Source: Clostridiales bacterium
Lineage (GTDB): Bacteria; Bacillota; Clostridia; Lachnospirales; Lachnospiraceae
Length of the DNA: 5,666 bases
Direction: 5' to 3'
Assembly (NCBI GenBank): GCA_020859965.1
Contig: JAJBVF010000147.1
Coordinates: 1-5,666 of the forward strand
Shown here: one piece after another, positions 1 to 5,609 of the stretch
How the letters are laid out: each line of letters starts with the position of its first letter
How positions within the stretch are numbered: the first letter of the stretch is position 1
Position numbers and translations under genes: made by a program
Notes under the pieces: model-generated
What the model was told of the DNA's origin: nothing
Databases searched by the model: none
Seen by the model: the letters and a program-made list of their open reading frames with translations, nothing else

Positions 1-275
1 AAATAGTCTCTTCCCAGCTCATCCGTACCAAACCAGTGTGCTGCGGAAATACCGGCCTGCATATTCGTCACATCGGTAGTCGTCGGATCCAGCGGAAGCA
101 AAGGTGCCAGCAAAGAGACCGCAATCAGAACAATAAGATAAATAATGGCGAAAATGCAGAGCTTATCATTTTTCAGTGCAGCGATCACATTGTCCACACG
201 CCGCTGCCGATTTTTATTCTCTTTCGGCGTATTAGCCGCCTCAGTTATTTTTTGATTTTTCGTCTGTTTTTTCAT
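1..275 (-). CDS. dppC: DppC/OppC-type ABC transporter permease, N-terminal part only (cut by window edge)
   Basis: Reading the minus strand from the ATG at 275 gives 91 open codons that run off the window. The product starts with a Lys/Asn/Gln-rich cytoplasmic tail (residues 1-38), followed by one hydrophobic segment (about 39-60, ending LLAPLLP). Residues 80-90 read HWFGTDELGRD, the hallmark near the N-terminus of OppC/DppC inner-membrane permeases. By family knowledge it pairs with the DppB-type subunit to form the channel for peptides or similar solutes. The start lies 4 nt after the upstream permease stop, and GGGGTGA in that gene's last codons can serve as a modest ribosome binding site, so the two are probably translationally coupled. 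Most of the protein, including its EAA loop, lies outside the window. The symbol is a family label; substrate is unknown. Confidence 0.9.
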   Translation of the reverse strand, partial: MKKQTKNQKITEAANTPKENKNRQRRVDNVIAALKNDKLCIFAIIYLIVLIAVSLLAPLLPLDPTTTDVTNMQAGISAAHWFGTDELGRDY

Positions 276-279
276 CCCG

Positions 280-1233
280 TCACCCCATATCCTTTATTCT
301 CGGATCCGTCAGGCAGCAAAGTATATCCGCTACCAGATTGCCAATGATTACCATCGCAGAGGAAAGCAGCAGGATCGCCATGACCACCGGATAATCCAGA
401 CCGCCGACAGCAGTCGTAAAGTACGGGCCAATCCCCGGCCAGCTGAAAATCGTTTCCGTAATGATCGCGCCGGTGATCAGCATCGGCATCGCCATACCGA
501 GCTTAGTGATGACCGGAAGCAGCACGTTTTTACAGACATGTTTGAACATTATTTCCGTCCTGGAAGCGCCAAATGCGGTCTGCACCATGACATAATCCTC
601 TGAAAACTGCGTGATCGTGGAAGAACGCACATACCGGATCAGATCCGGCATAAATCCAATGATCAGCACGATATAGGGAAGAATAAAATGTCGAAGGAAA
701 TCCACAAAAGAATCCTCCAGTCCCACGGTATGCATGCCGATGATCGGGAGAAGTCTCAGCCTGTACCCGAAAATATAGAGAAGAAGCATCGCCACCCAGA
801 AGGTAGGCGTAGAAATCCCGACAGAAGCGAAGCCGTCGATCAGCTTGTCCTGCCATCTGTTTTTATGGGAACCGGCCACAAGTCCCAGCACGATCGCCAG
901 CACGTAAGCCGTCAGATAAGAAGGAATGATCAGAGTCATCGTATTTACCAGCCGCGTAGACAGATCCAGAGAAATGCTCTGGCTCGTCACGATCGAATAG
1001 CCGAAATTCCCCTGCAGGATCCCCTGCAGCCATTTCAGATACTGCATGTATACCGGCTGATCGTAGCCGTATTTCGCTCGCAGCAATTCCTCTACTTCCG
1101 CCGATGTACCCGGTTTGATCATGGTGTCCACCGCGTCATAAGGCGCCAGGCTCATGAGCGCAAAACAGAGGATCGTGATGGCCAGCAGCAAAGGAATCGC
1201 TGTGAGAATGCGTTTCACAATATATTTTGCCAT
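280..1233 (-). CDS. dppB: DppB/OppB-type ABC transporter permease
   Basis: This is a 317-residue integral membrane permease of the peptide/nickel (DppB) family, with the usual family length. Hydrophobic segments lie at about 9-29, 98-120, 136-157, 182-197, 245-262 and 284-305, giving six predicted membrane spans. The periplasmic-side motif YGYDQPVYMQYLKWLQG (55-71) is typical of the N-terminal domain. The EAA-type coupling loop that contacts the ATPase spans about 216-240 (key residues A220, G222, H232 and P240). ETIFSWPGIGPYF (260-272) is the conserved DppB signature. The frame is open to 1287, but I place the start at 1233: AGGAG at 1241-1245 sits 7 nt upstream and MAKYIVKRIL is the usual N-terminus, while the 18 extra upstream residues look unlike a permease. 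It lies downstream of a family 5 binding protein and 4 nt before a DppC partner. Substrate cannot be told from sequence; the symbol is a family label. Confidence 0.95.
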   Translation of the reverse strand: MAKYIVKRILTAIPLLLAITILCFALMSLAPYDAVDTMIKPGTSAEVEELLRAKYGYDQPVYMQYLKWLQGILQGNFGYSIVTSQSISLDLSTRLVNTMTLIIPSYLTAYVLAIVLGLVAGSHKNRWQDKLIDGFASVGISTPTFWVAMLLLYIFGYRLRLLPIIGMHTVGLEDSFVDFLRHFILPYIVLIIGFMPDLIRYVRSSTITQFSEDYVMVQTAFGASRTEIMFKHVCKNVLLPVITKLGMAMPMLITGAIITETIFSWPGIGPYFTTAVGGLDYPVVMAILLLSSAMVIIGNLVADILCCLTDPRIKDMG

Positions 1234-1240
1234 ATCTTTT

Positions 1241-1245
1241 CTCCT
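1241..1245 (-). promoter_or_regulatory. ribosome binding site of the DppB-type permease
   Basis: AGGAG on the minus strand lies 7 nt before the ATG at 1233. It decides the start against an in-frame ATG at 1287, which would add 18 atypical residues. The adjacent TTTTACA (1245-1251) can take part in an alternative pairing described in the findings. Confidence 0.85.
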
Positions 1246-1254
1246 GTAAAATAT

Positions 1255-1299
1255 TGTAAAAGCGAGAGTTCCAGAGGAACGGAGCAATCAGCTTTTACA
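1255..1299 (-). promoter_or_regulatory. leader stem-loop upstream of the DppB-type permease
   Basis: A perfect 9-bp inverted repeat (TGTAAAAGC / GCTTTTACA; arms 1255-1263 and 1291-1299) encloses a small hairpin with 5-bp arms GTTCC/GGAAC (1268-1272 and 1276-1280). In the minus-strand transcript this structure ends 9 nt before the AGGAG ribosome binding site. A second TTTTACA copy at 1245-1251 touches that site and could compete for the same 5' arm. The repeats are read directly; any role in translation control is inference. No known riboswitch class is recognised. Confidence 0.45.
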
Positions 1300-1303
1300 C
1301 ATA

Positions 1304-1333
1304 GTAATATTAATGTGGTGCGCTGTAATACAA
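1304..1333 (-). promoter_or_regulatory. weak candidate promoter for the permease genes
   Basis: TTGTAT (1328-1333) and TATTAC (1304-1309) are separated by 18 nt on the minus strand, giving weak matches to the sigma-A -35 and -10 boxes. Transcription would begin near 1297, just where the dppB leader stem starts. A 13-bp dyad, AACAC-CAT-GTGTT (1332-1344), overlaps the edge of the -35 box and could be an operator. The match is poor enough that read-through from the binding-protein promoter may be the only source of permease mRNA. Confidence 0.25.
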
Positions 1334-1358
1334 CACATGGTGTTTTACTTTAAAGAAG

Positions 1359-1402
1359 AAAGGAGATGCTTCAGATGTGAAAAAATCAGAAACATCCCCT
1401 TT
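1359..1402 (-). terminator. candidate intrinsic terminator or attenuator between binding protein and permease genes
   Basis: Arms 1385-1402 and 1359-1376 form an 18-position stem with an 8-nt loop. In minus-strand RNA there are 15 Watson-Crick pairs, 2 G-U pairs and one U-U mismatch. The 5' arm starts AAAGGGG and the 3' arm ends CUCCUUU, followed by CUUCUUU, so the tail is U-rich but interrupted by C. It lies about 150 nt after the binding-protein stop and 126 nt before the dppB start. Partial termination here would keep binding protein in excess over permease, a common arrangement in ABC import operons. Confidence 0.6.
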
Positions 1403-1411
1403 GATTCTGTC

Positions 1412-1440
1412 TCAGTCAGGGAATCTGCCGCCCTGACAGA
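1412..1440 (-). repeat. intercistronic hairpin, 7-bp core
   Basis: GTCAGGG (1415-1421) and CCCTGAC (1431-1437) are perfect inverted repeats around a 9-nt loop. Past one mismatch, two more pairs (TC/GA) extend the stem to 1412-1440. No T-run follows on the minus strand, so it is not a standard terminator by itself. It may protect the 3' end of the upstream mRNA or fold together with the larger hairpin just downstream. Confidence 0.5.
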
Positions 1441-1489
1441 TGATGTACTTTTACTTACACGGCAATCTCATATGCAGATTTCATACGGG

Positions 1490-1506
1490 TCTGCGGAAAC
1501 CGCAGA
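1490..1506 (-). repeat. short GC-rich hairpin after the binding-protein gene
   Basis: TCTGCGG and CCGCAGA (7 bp, perfect) flank a 3-nt loop, 44 nt past the stop codon of the family 5 binding protein. There is no T-run after it on the minus strand, so an mRNA-stabilising role is more plausible than termination. This is inferred from position only. Confidence 0.5.
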
Positions 1507-1550
1507 ATACCTGCCGCACATTCGCGCTGTCACCGTATTAATATTTGCCA

Positions 1551-3098
1551 TTATTCTGCCAGTGTCAGGTAGGACGCATCTGACAGTGTGTAGATCGGAA
1601 CCAGTCCGCACTCCTCCACGCCTTCGACACGATTGTTGATCAGCACGATATAATTGTTTGACGCGATCGGATAGAAGAATGCGTCATCCTGGATCACCTG
1701 CTGCAGCTCAGAGTAAATCGCTGCACGCTCTTCGGTATCAAACGTCGAGATACCATCCTCAAACAGGCTGTCGATCTCCTCATTTACCCAGCCGGTGTAA
1801 TTGAAGGAGCCGTCGCTTGCAAACAGATCGCGATAGGTCTGCGGATCGCTGCCCATGATGTAACCGCCAAAATACAGATCAAATTCCTTGTCCGGATTCT
1901 CCAGCTCATCATAGTATGCATTGGATTCCATCGGGCTCAGTTCGCAGGTAATGCCCACAACTGACAGCTGCTGCTGAACCAGAAGCGCCCAGGTCTCCAT
2001 CGTAGCATCGCTGCTCGCATAGCCAAGCGTCAGAGTCAGGTTCTCTGCTCCGGCTTCCGCCAGCAGTTCCTGTGCCTTCTCGATATCCTGCTCGTATTTC
2101 TCTACCTCAGAATCATCATAGTAGGTATTGTTCGGAGGCAGGAATGTATATACGTCATCATAATTCTCTTCCGCCAGATAGGTAGCGGTCGCCAGCTCTG
2201 TCTTATTCAGCGCATAGAAGATCGCCTGACGCACTTCCGTATCCGGAATTCTCACGGTATTTACTTCCATATAGCCCACGCGGCCCTGGTTGAAAGTATA
2301 AGCAGTCAGATTGCACGCATCCAGATCGATCTGTGCAAGATATGCCGGAGAAGTCGGCCATGCGTCTACTTCGCCGCTCTGGATCGCCAGCATCGCCGTA
2401 TCATCGGAAGTGATGATGCGGAACACGATCGTATCAATTGAAGGCGTATTCATGAAATAGTCTTCATTTTTCTCAAACTTCAGATAGGAACCTGCGGAAT
2501 ATTCTGTCAGAATATACGCACCTGTCGTCACGGAAGGACCAGAGAACTCATAGTTCAGGAAGTCTACGTCCGCAAACACATGCTCCGGGATAATATAAAC
2601 TTCATACGCGAATGCTTCCATATGCGCCGGGCTTGCGCTCGGGAATGTAAACGCTACCGTATAGTCGTCGATCTTCTCGATCTCACAAGCGCCTTCTTCG
2701 CTCACAAAGTTTGAATACATCTCGCTTGCGTTGTCCGGATTCATGATTGCCTCGATCGTGAAAACAACATCGTCAGCCGTGAAAGGCTCGCCGTCCGACC
2801 AGGTCACATCATCGCGAAGAGTAAAGGTGTACGTGCACTCATCCTCTGACAGTTCATAACCGGTAGCCAGATACCACTCATACTCATCGCCATTGATCTT
2901 AAACAGCGGGGAGTATACCAGGTTATTCGTCATAAGACCGAAACGGTCGCTGGATGTGATCGGATTCACATTCGCACCCGGATCGCTGGTGATCGCGTAG
3001 GTAAAAGTGCTCGTGTCCGCCGCACCAGCCGTCGCGCAGGTACCGAGAACCGCCGCGCCAAGAACTCCGGCTGCCACAAGCTTTTTCAGTTTGTTCAT
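1551..3098 (-). CDS. family 5 extracellular solute-binding protein (peptide/nickel type ABC importer)
   Basis: This 515-residue secreted protein captures the substrate for a DppBC-type ABC importer. Residues 1-27 form a Sec signal peptide: positively charged NKLKK, a hydrophobic Val/Ala/Leu core, then GTCATAGA-A. The SBP_bac_5 fold fills the rest, with the family motif TFTLRDDVTWSDGEPFTADDVVF at about 90-112 (key residues W100, D102, G103, F106, D109 and V111). YKGFPx-like and RxAIxYA-like family features appear as EVRQAIFYALNK further on. C21 sits where a lipobox cysteine might be, but the preceding L-G-T is not canonical, so membrane anchoring is uncertain. The start is fixed by AAGGAGG 8 nt upstream and by the signal peptide. 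A near-consensus promoter lies upstream, and DppB/DppC permeases follow after a 317-nt structured gap. The ligand (peptide, nickel, glycoside or other) cannot be told from sequence. Confidence 0.95.
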   Translation of the reverse strand: MNKLKKLVAAGVLGAAVLGTCATAGAADTSTFTYAITSDPGANVNPITSSDRFGLMTNNLVYSPLFKINGDEYEWYLATGYELSEDECTYTFTLRDDVTWSDGEPFTADDVVFTIEAIMNPDNASEMYSNFVSEEGACEIEKIDDYTVAFTFPSASPAHMEAFAYEVYIIPEHVFADVDFLNYEFSGPSVTTGAYILTEYSAGSYLKFEKNEDYFMNTPSIDTIVFRIITSDDTAMLAIQSGEVDAWPTSPAYLAQIDLDACNLTAYTFNQGRVGYMEVNTVRIPDTEVRQAIFYALNKTELATATYLAEENYDDVYTFLPPNNTYYDDSEVEKYEQDIEKAQELLAEAGAENLTLTLGYASSDATMETWALLVQQQLSVVGITCELSPMESNAYYDELENPDKEFDLYFGGYIMGSDPQTYRDLFASDGSFNYTGWVNEEIDSLFEDGISTFDTEERAAIYSELQQVIQDDAFFYPIASNNYIVLINNRVEGVEECGLVPIYTLSDASYLTLAE

Positions 3099-3106
3099 AA
3101 TCTTTT

Positions 3107-3113
3107 CCTCCTT
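3107..3113 (-). promoter_or_regulatory. strong ribosome binding site of the family 5 binding protein
   Basis: AAGGAGG on the minus strand is fully complementary to the 16S anti-Shine-Dalgarno core and lies 8 nt before the ATG at 3098, predicting high translation. Confidence 0.9.
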
Positions 3114-3222
3114 AAGTAAAAAAGTGACTATTCAGAACAGCATGCCACAGACCGCCTTCCTGAAAAACCATATCCCACGCTTCCCATATTACCTATTGTC
3201 ATAGTAGGAAATGCAGGAACAT
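3114..3222 (-). ncRNA. 5' leader of the binding-protein mRNA, with weak hairpins
   Basis: From the predicted start near 3222 to the ATG, the leader is about 125 nt, longer than ribosome loading needs. It contains a hairpin with arms TTCAG/CTGAA (3131-3135 and 3160-3164), extended by AA/TT across a one-base bulge, and a small CTAT-GACA-ATAG stem upstream of it. There is no T-run terminator and no riboswitch class is recognised. It may be a plain untranslated leader. Confidence 0.3.
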
Positions 3223-3229
3223 TTTATTC

Positions 3230-3258
3230 ATTATATCTAATATATCTATATCCGTCAA
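3230..3258 (-). promoter_or_regulatory. near-consensus sigma-A promoter for the family 5 binding-protein operon
   Basis: TTGACG (3253-3258, five of six consensus bases) and TATAAT (3230-3235, perfect) are separated by exactly 17 nt on the minus strand. An A/T-rich stretch directly upstream of the -35 box could act as an UP element. Transcription should start near 3222-3224. This is the strongest promoter in the window and makes the binding protein and permeases a separate transcription unit from the ugpB-like pair. Confidence 0.9.
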
Positions 3259-3263
3259 CGAAT

Positions 3264-3306
3264 AATTTTTGCAATTTCGTCACAATATGAGCAAATTCTG
3301 CAAATT
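3264..3306 (-). promoter_or_regulatory. cluster of GCAAATT / TTTGC words upstream of the promoter
   Basis: Plus-strand GCAAATT occurs at 3291-3297 and again at 3300-3306, a 9-nt period, and TTTGC in the opposite sense lies at 3268-3272. The cluster spans roughly -40 to -85 relative to the predicted start, where activators usually bind. The DNA is very A/T-rich, so chance repetition is a real alternative. Confidence 0.25.
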
Positions 3307-3360
3307 TTCATGCATATTCTAAATAATGGAAGAAGTTCCGTAAACTTTCCTGATTATATT

Positions 3361-3511
3361 AAAAAACTCCGTTTCTTTTAGCGCCCCCGCGGAACGTTTT
3401 ATGAGTATAGGAAATGAAGTTTCCCATAATCGAGTAGGGGGAATTGTTCCCTACTCGCCCGCGCGGGCTGCGTTCGGCTTCAGCCGAAAAATCCCTTTCG
3501 CAGCCCTGCGC
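3361..3511 (-). repeat. dense array of hairpins in intergenic DNA; candidate structured RNA or dispersed repeat
   Basis: Read in transcript order (minus strand), four structures follow the phosphodiesterase terminator. The first (3461-3511) has an 8-bp stem GGGCTGCG/CGCAGCCC, extended by GCGC/GCGC across a one-base bulge, around a perfect 7-bp hairpin TTCGGCT/AGCCGAA, with a 10-nt one-sided bulge. The second (3431-3457) has 9-bp arms CGAGTAGGG/CCCTACTCG. The third (3406-3428) has arms GGAAA/TTTCC plus TAT/ATA across one mismatch. The fourth is a weak stem (TCCG/CGGA, 3368-3371 and 3390-3393) followed by six T. A 12-bp palindrome GCCCGCGCGGGC (3457-3468) could compete with the first two. No convincing gene is encoded here. 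The density of perfect stems is well beyond ordinary spacer DNA; function is unknown. Confidence 0.6.
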
Positions 3512-3516
3512 ATCAT

Positions 3517-3543
3517 AAAAAGGACTGCTTTCACAGTCCCTTT
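3517..3543 (-). terminator. intrinsic terminator of the ugpB-phosphodiesterase unit
   Basis: On the minus strand GGACTG (3534-3539) and CAGTCC (3522-3527) form a perfect 6-bp stem with a 6-nt loop, followed by TTTTT (3517-3521). Upstream AAAG can pair with the T-run to lengthen the stem. The phosphodiesterase stop codon TGA (3531-3533) lies in the loop, so the 5' arm is coding sequence. Confidence 0.88.
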
Positions 3544-4268
3544 GCCTCTTCCTCAATTATTTTCCGGGCCCGGTCCGGATAATTCGTAATCACTGCGTTC
3601 ACTCTCATGCGGGCCATTTCCCGCAGATGTTCTTCTTCGTTTACCGTCCAGACATTTACCTGCAGTCCTTTTTGCCCTGTATCCTCCATAAATCCGGGAT
3701 ACCGCACATTGTAGAGTGCCGGATGCAGCGCGTCAGCGCCAAGCCATCCGGCGTATTCCGCGGCCTGATAAATACCGTCCGCATAAAGAACACCGGTGCG
3801 GACATCAGGCTTCAGCTCCTTCAGCCGTTTCACTGTGCTGTGATTGAAAGAAGAGTAGATCACCCGCTCCTCCATCCCCATCGCTGCAGTCGTTTCCAGA
3901 ACCTTCTCTTCAATCCCCGGATAAAAGACGATGCCGGTTTTTATTTCTACATTCACGCAAAGTCCGGTCGGCTTCAGCAGTTCAAAAACCTCCTGCAGCG
4001 TCGGAATACGCGCAGCGGCATATTCCGGGGCGGTCTGATTTACATTCAGTGCTTTCAGTTCCTGAAGCGTGAGATCTTTCACCCACAGCTTCACACCGCT
4101 GACACGCCCGGTCGTCTCGTCATGAATCACGACCAGAGCGCCGTCCCGGCTCATCTGCACATCCAGCTCTACCGCATCTGCGCCCATCTGCGCGGCAAGT
4201 TCAAATGCTTCCAGCGTATTTTCCGGCGCATACCCGGAAGCTCCTCTGTGTGCCCATATCTGTGTCAT
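3531..4268 (-). CDS. ugpQ: cytoplasmic glycerophosphodiester phosphodiesterase (UgpQ type)
   Basis: The enzyme hydrolyses glycerophosphodiesters such as glycerophosphocholine to sn-glycerol-3-phosphate and an alcohol (family knowledge). At 245 residues it has the UgpQ length and a compact TIM-barrel layout. Expected active-site residues are present: H7-R8-G9, P15-E16-N17-T18, E34 and D36 in VELDV, H49 in VIHD, E108 and K110 in NVEIK, plus SSF (139-141), H182-P183 and W207-TVN. E34, D36 and E108 would hold the divalent metal, and H7 and H49 act as the acid-base pair. No signal peptide or membrane segment precedes HRG at residue 7, so it is intracellular and acts on imported substrate. It starts 3 nt after the ugpB-like gene, with GGAG (4275-4278) inside that gene's last codons as ribosome binding site, indicating translational coupling. 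The symbol follows the operon pairing; the family also has stand-alone members. Confidence 0.95.
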   Translation of the reverse strand: MTQIWAHRGASGYAPENTLEAFELAAQMGADAVELDVQMSRDGALVVIHDETTGRVSGVKLWVKDLTLQELKALNVNQTAPEYAAARIPTLQEVFELLKPTGLCVNVEIKTGIVFYPGIEEKVLETTAAMGMEERVIYSSFNHSTVKRLKELKPDVRTGVLYADGIYQAAEYAGWLGADALHPALYNVRYPGFMEDTGQKGLQVNVWTVNEEEHLREMARMRVNAVITNYPDRARKIIEEEAKGL

Positions 4269-4271
4269 TCT

Positions 4272-5606
4272 TTACTCCACATCATTCGTAAGATTGTAAT
4301 AGGTAATCGACTCATTGATCGTATCCGCCAGGTAGGTCACGGTTCCATCCACATCCCTGTTGCCGTTCAGAAGATCCTCAATACCGGACTGTACCGTCGC
4401 GCGTGCGTCTGAGAATACACTCAGCAATGCGCCCGCATATTCCGGAGCCGAATCATGCAGCTGGTCGATTGCTGTCTGGAACTGCGGATACTCTGCCATG
4501 TTTTCCTGATAAACCTCTTCGTCCGCCGCTTCGGTCGTCACCGGGAAATAACCGGTCTGTGCGTTCCAGTATGCCTGAGACTCCGCGGATACAAGAAATT
4601 CCACAAATTTCCATACAGCATCCTGTTTCTCCTCATCCTCATTGTTCAGTGCCCAGAGAGAACCGCCGCCGATCGATACGCCGCCCTCATCCTCTTCACT
4701 AATGCTCGGGAAATAAGCAGTGCCAACCTCAAAGCTGCCGTTTACATCCTCCAGGATCTGCTTCAGAGAAGCGGTAGAACCAAGGGTAATTGCGGATTTT
4801 CCGGCTACAAAATCGGTCAGGCCCGCGTCTCCGCCGGTACCTACGTTCGGAGCATACCCTTCGTCATAAAGCTGTTTCCACATGGTCAGGATTTCGGAAG
4901 CGCCGCCGTTTGAATCAAATACGACCGAAGTCGCTGCCCCATCGCGTCCGTTTCCATTGTCCGCATAGTCCAGACCCATTTTGCAGAGGAACTGCTCAAA
5001 GAACCATCCGTAAATGCTAAGAGAAATCACTTCCTGCGCTCCGCCCTCGTTCAGCAGCTGCTCCGCGATTGCCTCGATTCCTTCCAGACTGGTCGGGATC
5101 TCTGTGATGCCGGCTGCTTCAAAGATATCCGCATTGTAATAGAGAAGCGGTGTGGAAGAATTGAACGGCATAGAATACAGCTCATCATTTACCGTATAAT
5201 ACGCAAGAATGTTTTCTTCCAGAACAGAGGTGTCATATCCCGCATTGTCGATCAGCTCCTGCATCGGCACGATAAATCCGGAGTTTACCATAAAGTTCGT
5301 TCCGATATCATAGATCTGCACCAGATCCGCGCCAAAGCTTCCGATCTGAGCGCTGCGCAGCTTATTGATCGTGTCGTCATAATCGCCCTGATAGGTCGCG
5401 TTTACAGTAATGCCGTATTCATTTTCTTCGTTGAATTTGTTTACCAGGTATTCCATTGCGGTTCCGTTCACACCGCCCATCGAATGCCAGAATTCAATCG
5501 TAATTCCTTCCTCAGCAGATGCGTTCATTGCACCGCCGCACATAGCAGTTGTTGCTACCATCGTAGCGGCCAGCAGTAAAGATACCACTTTTTTCTTCAT
5601 TTTCAT
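4272..5606 (-). CDS. ugpB: UgpB-like glycerol-3-phosphate/glycerophosphodiester-binding protein of an ABC importer
   Basis: This is a 444-residue secreted family 1 solute-binding protein. Residues 1-31 form a signal peptide (MKMKKK, a hydrophobic core, ending ASA before EEG). UgpB-like landmarks follow: EFWHSM (38-43), QIYDIGT (97-103), PFNSSTPLLYYN (147-158), W201 in a YGWFF segment, IGGGSLW (312-318), TGYFPVT (351-357) and R402 in FSDARA. Several match positions that contact ligand in E. coli UgpB as I recall them, so glycerol-3-phosphate or glycerophosphocholine is the likely ligand, supported by the phosphodiesterase gene 3 nt downstream. C23 is preceded by T-A-M, not a standard lipobox. 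The permeases and ATPase expected for this importer are absent and may lie upstream beyond the window. AGGAGG (5610-5615) is only 3 nt from the ATG at 5606 but 9 nt from an in-frame ATG at 5600, so translation may start two codons later. A related sugar-binding role is the main alternative. Confidence 0.9.
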   Translation of the reverse strand: MKMKKKVVSLLLAATMVATTAMCGGAMNASAEEGITIEFWHSMGGVNGTAMEYLVNKFNEENEYGITVNATYQGDYDDTINKLRSAQIGSFGADLVQIYDIGTNFMVNSGFIVPMQELIDNAGYDTSVLEENILAYYTVNDELYSMPFNSSTPLLYYNADIFEAAGITEIPTSLEGIEAIAEQLLNEGGAQEVISLSIYGWFFEQFLCKMGLDYADNGNGRDGAATSVVFDSNGGASEILTMWKQLYDEGYAPNVGTGGDAGLTDFVAGKSAITLGSTASLKQILEDVNGSFEVGTAYFPSISEEDEGGVSIGGGSLWALNNEDEEKQDAVWKFVEFLVSAESQAYWNAQTGYFPVTTEAADEEVYQENMAEYPQFQTAIDQLHDSAPEYAGALLSVFSDARATVQSGIEDLLNGNRDVDGTVTYLADTINESITYYNLTNDVE

Positions 5607-5609
5607 AGT

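Noticed and set aside
1234..1287. N-terminal extension of the DppB-type permease to the ATG at 1287
   Set aside because: The 18 extra residues do not resemble the family and would read through the leader stem and ribosome binding site; the start at 1233 has a well-placed AGGAG.
688..1353. A 221-codon plus-strand open frame opposite the DppB-type permease
   Set aside because: Its composition (Arg, Gln, His heavy) is typical of an antisense shadow, it has no recognisable motif, and it lies over a clearly conserved permease.
1313..1639. Plus-strand 108-codon open frame in the intercistronic gap, with an AAGGAG-like word at 1360-1365
   Set aside because: The purine-rich word is one arm of the minus-strand hairpin and precedes ATG-TGA rather than a gene; the frame runs antisense into the binding-protein gene with no protein-like features.
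3264..3290. CRP-like TGTGA word near the binding-protein promoter
   Set aside because: TGTGACG at about 3277-3283 lacks the matching TCACA half-site at the right spacing, and CRP regulation is not expected in this type of organism.
3457..3468. The palindrome GCCCGCGCGGGC as a separate protein-binding site
   Set aside because: Its halves are already used by the flanking hairpins, so it is better read as part of the structured element.
3359..3556. Minus-strand 65-codon and plus-strand 62-codon open frames across the hairpin array
   Set aside because: Both run through perfect inverted repeats and overlap the terminator; neither has a clear ribosome binding site or protein-like pattern. They look like spurious frames in structured non-coding DNA.
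3627..4412. A 261-codon plus-strand open frame opposite the phosphodiesterase and the end of the ugpB-like gene
   Set aside because: It is antisense to two well-supported genes, rich in Arg/His/Gln/Ile as expected from reading their complement, shows no recognisable domain, and crosses the gene boundary.
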